Assembly: GCA_013697785.1 (NCBI GenBank)
Contig: JACCWE010000107.1
Span: 1 to 60,856 of the forward strand
Reading direction: 5' to 3'
DNA: 60,856 nt
Origin: Gemmatimonadaceae bacterium
GTDB lineage: Bacteria; Gemmatimonadota; Gemmatimonadetes; Gemmatimonadales; Gemmatimonadaceae
Under the pieces are notes generated by a model. It saw nothing but the letters and a program-made list of their open reading frames with translations, did not search any database and was not told the origin of the DNA. The position numbers were made by a program, and so were the translations under genes. Below are positions 60,744 through 60,856 of the stretch, one piece after another. The number at the start of each line of letters is the position of its first letter. Position 1 is the first letter of the stretch.

Positions 60744-60856
60744 ATGAACCCCGGCATTGACGCCCTGTTGAACCGGGCCCGCAAGGTGCGCGACGATCTC
60801 GCGCTGCCCGAGGCTGCGAAGTCCGAGTCGCGGCGTGACAAGCGCACGGCGGAGCT
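60744..60856 (+). CDS. Start of an unidentified gene cut by the window end
   Basis: An open frame begins MNPGIDALLNRARKVRDDL and runs to the window edge (37 codons) with strong GC-rich third positions. The start is rich in charged residues and probably helical. The upstream 60 nt are relatively AT-rich (ATACATTTATC), fitting a promoter, but no ribosome site is clear. Too short to assign. Confidence 0.45.
   Translation, partial: MNPGIDALLNRARKVRDDLALPEAAKSESRRDKRTAE

Overview
The window is 60.9 kb of GC-rich (roughly 64%) bacterial chromosome, densely packed, mostly plus-strand and full of 1-4 nt start/stop overlaps. It reads as core genome: central metabolism, respiration, lipid and lipopolysaccharide synthesis. 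I see no insertion sequence, prophage, CRISPR array, rRNA or tRNA. The gene content indicates a Gram-negative diderm (complete Kdo pathway, LptABC-type exporter, an outer-membrane barrel protein) that respires with menaquinone made by the futalosine route (mqnE, mqnA, mqnC) and has a B-type succinate dehydrogenase (sdhCAB without sdhD) plus a 14-subunit complex I. This combination fits Gemmatimonadota best; the phylum is an inference and no marker here proves it.

Layout: 1-3504, end of malate dehydrogenase and sdhCAB, closed by a strong bidirectional terminator. 3601-5374 (minus), a secreted lipoprotein and dCTP deaminase. 5491-19948, nuoA-N behind a palindrome with the core of a Rex (NADH/NAD+ sensor) operator. 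19995-28161, phosphohexomutase, a UPF0182 membrane protein, carbamate kinase, succinyl-CoA synthetase, a PTS-IIA/CBS fusion and nucleoside diphosphate kinase. 28175-29602 (minus), a beta-lactamase-fold protein that has lost its catalytic motifs. 29796-38824, the yceD-rpmF-plsX-fabHDG-acpP-fabF lipid cluster running into mqnE-mqnA-mqnC. 38846-42431, ispF, xerD, a glutamine amidotransferase and a barrel protein. 42534-52059, kdsB-pyrG-kdsA-kdsC-kdsD-lptC-lptA-lptB-rpoN as one coupled run. 52056-57943, two polyprenyl-phosphate sugar synthases, a flippase-like protein, a YfhO-type membrane glycosyltransferase and dapF. 57944-58379, the longest non-coding stretch, carrying a dif-like sequence. 58380-60856, a TPR membrane protein, a MarR-GNAT fusion with its own operator, a small membrane protein and a partial gene.

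How the genes fit together: Mdh, SucCD and SdhCAB are TCA-cycle steps; SdhCAB and complex I feed electrons to menaquinone, whose synthesis genes are also here. The Kdo genes make CMP-Kdo, with CTP synthase embedded among them, and lie directly upstream of the LPS exporter genes. The most unusual items are an LptB with an extra N-terminal domain of about 155 residues, the Rex-like operator before nuoA, a candidate three-component glycosylation system, a beta-lactamase-fold pseudoenzyme, an MqnE with a CX5CX2C cluster motif, and the dif-like site in a window that also encodes a XerC/D recombinase.
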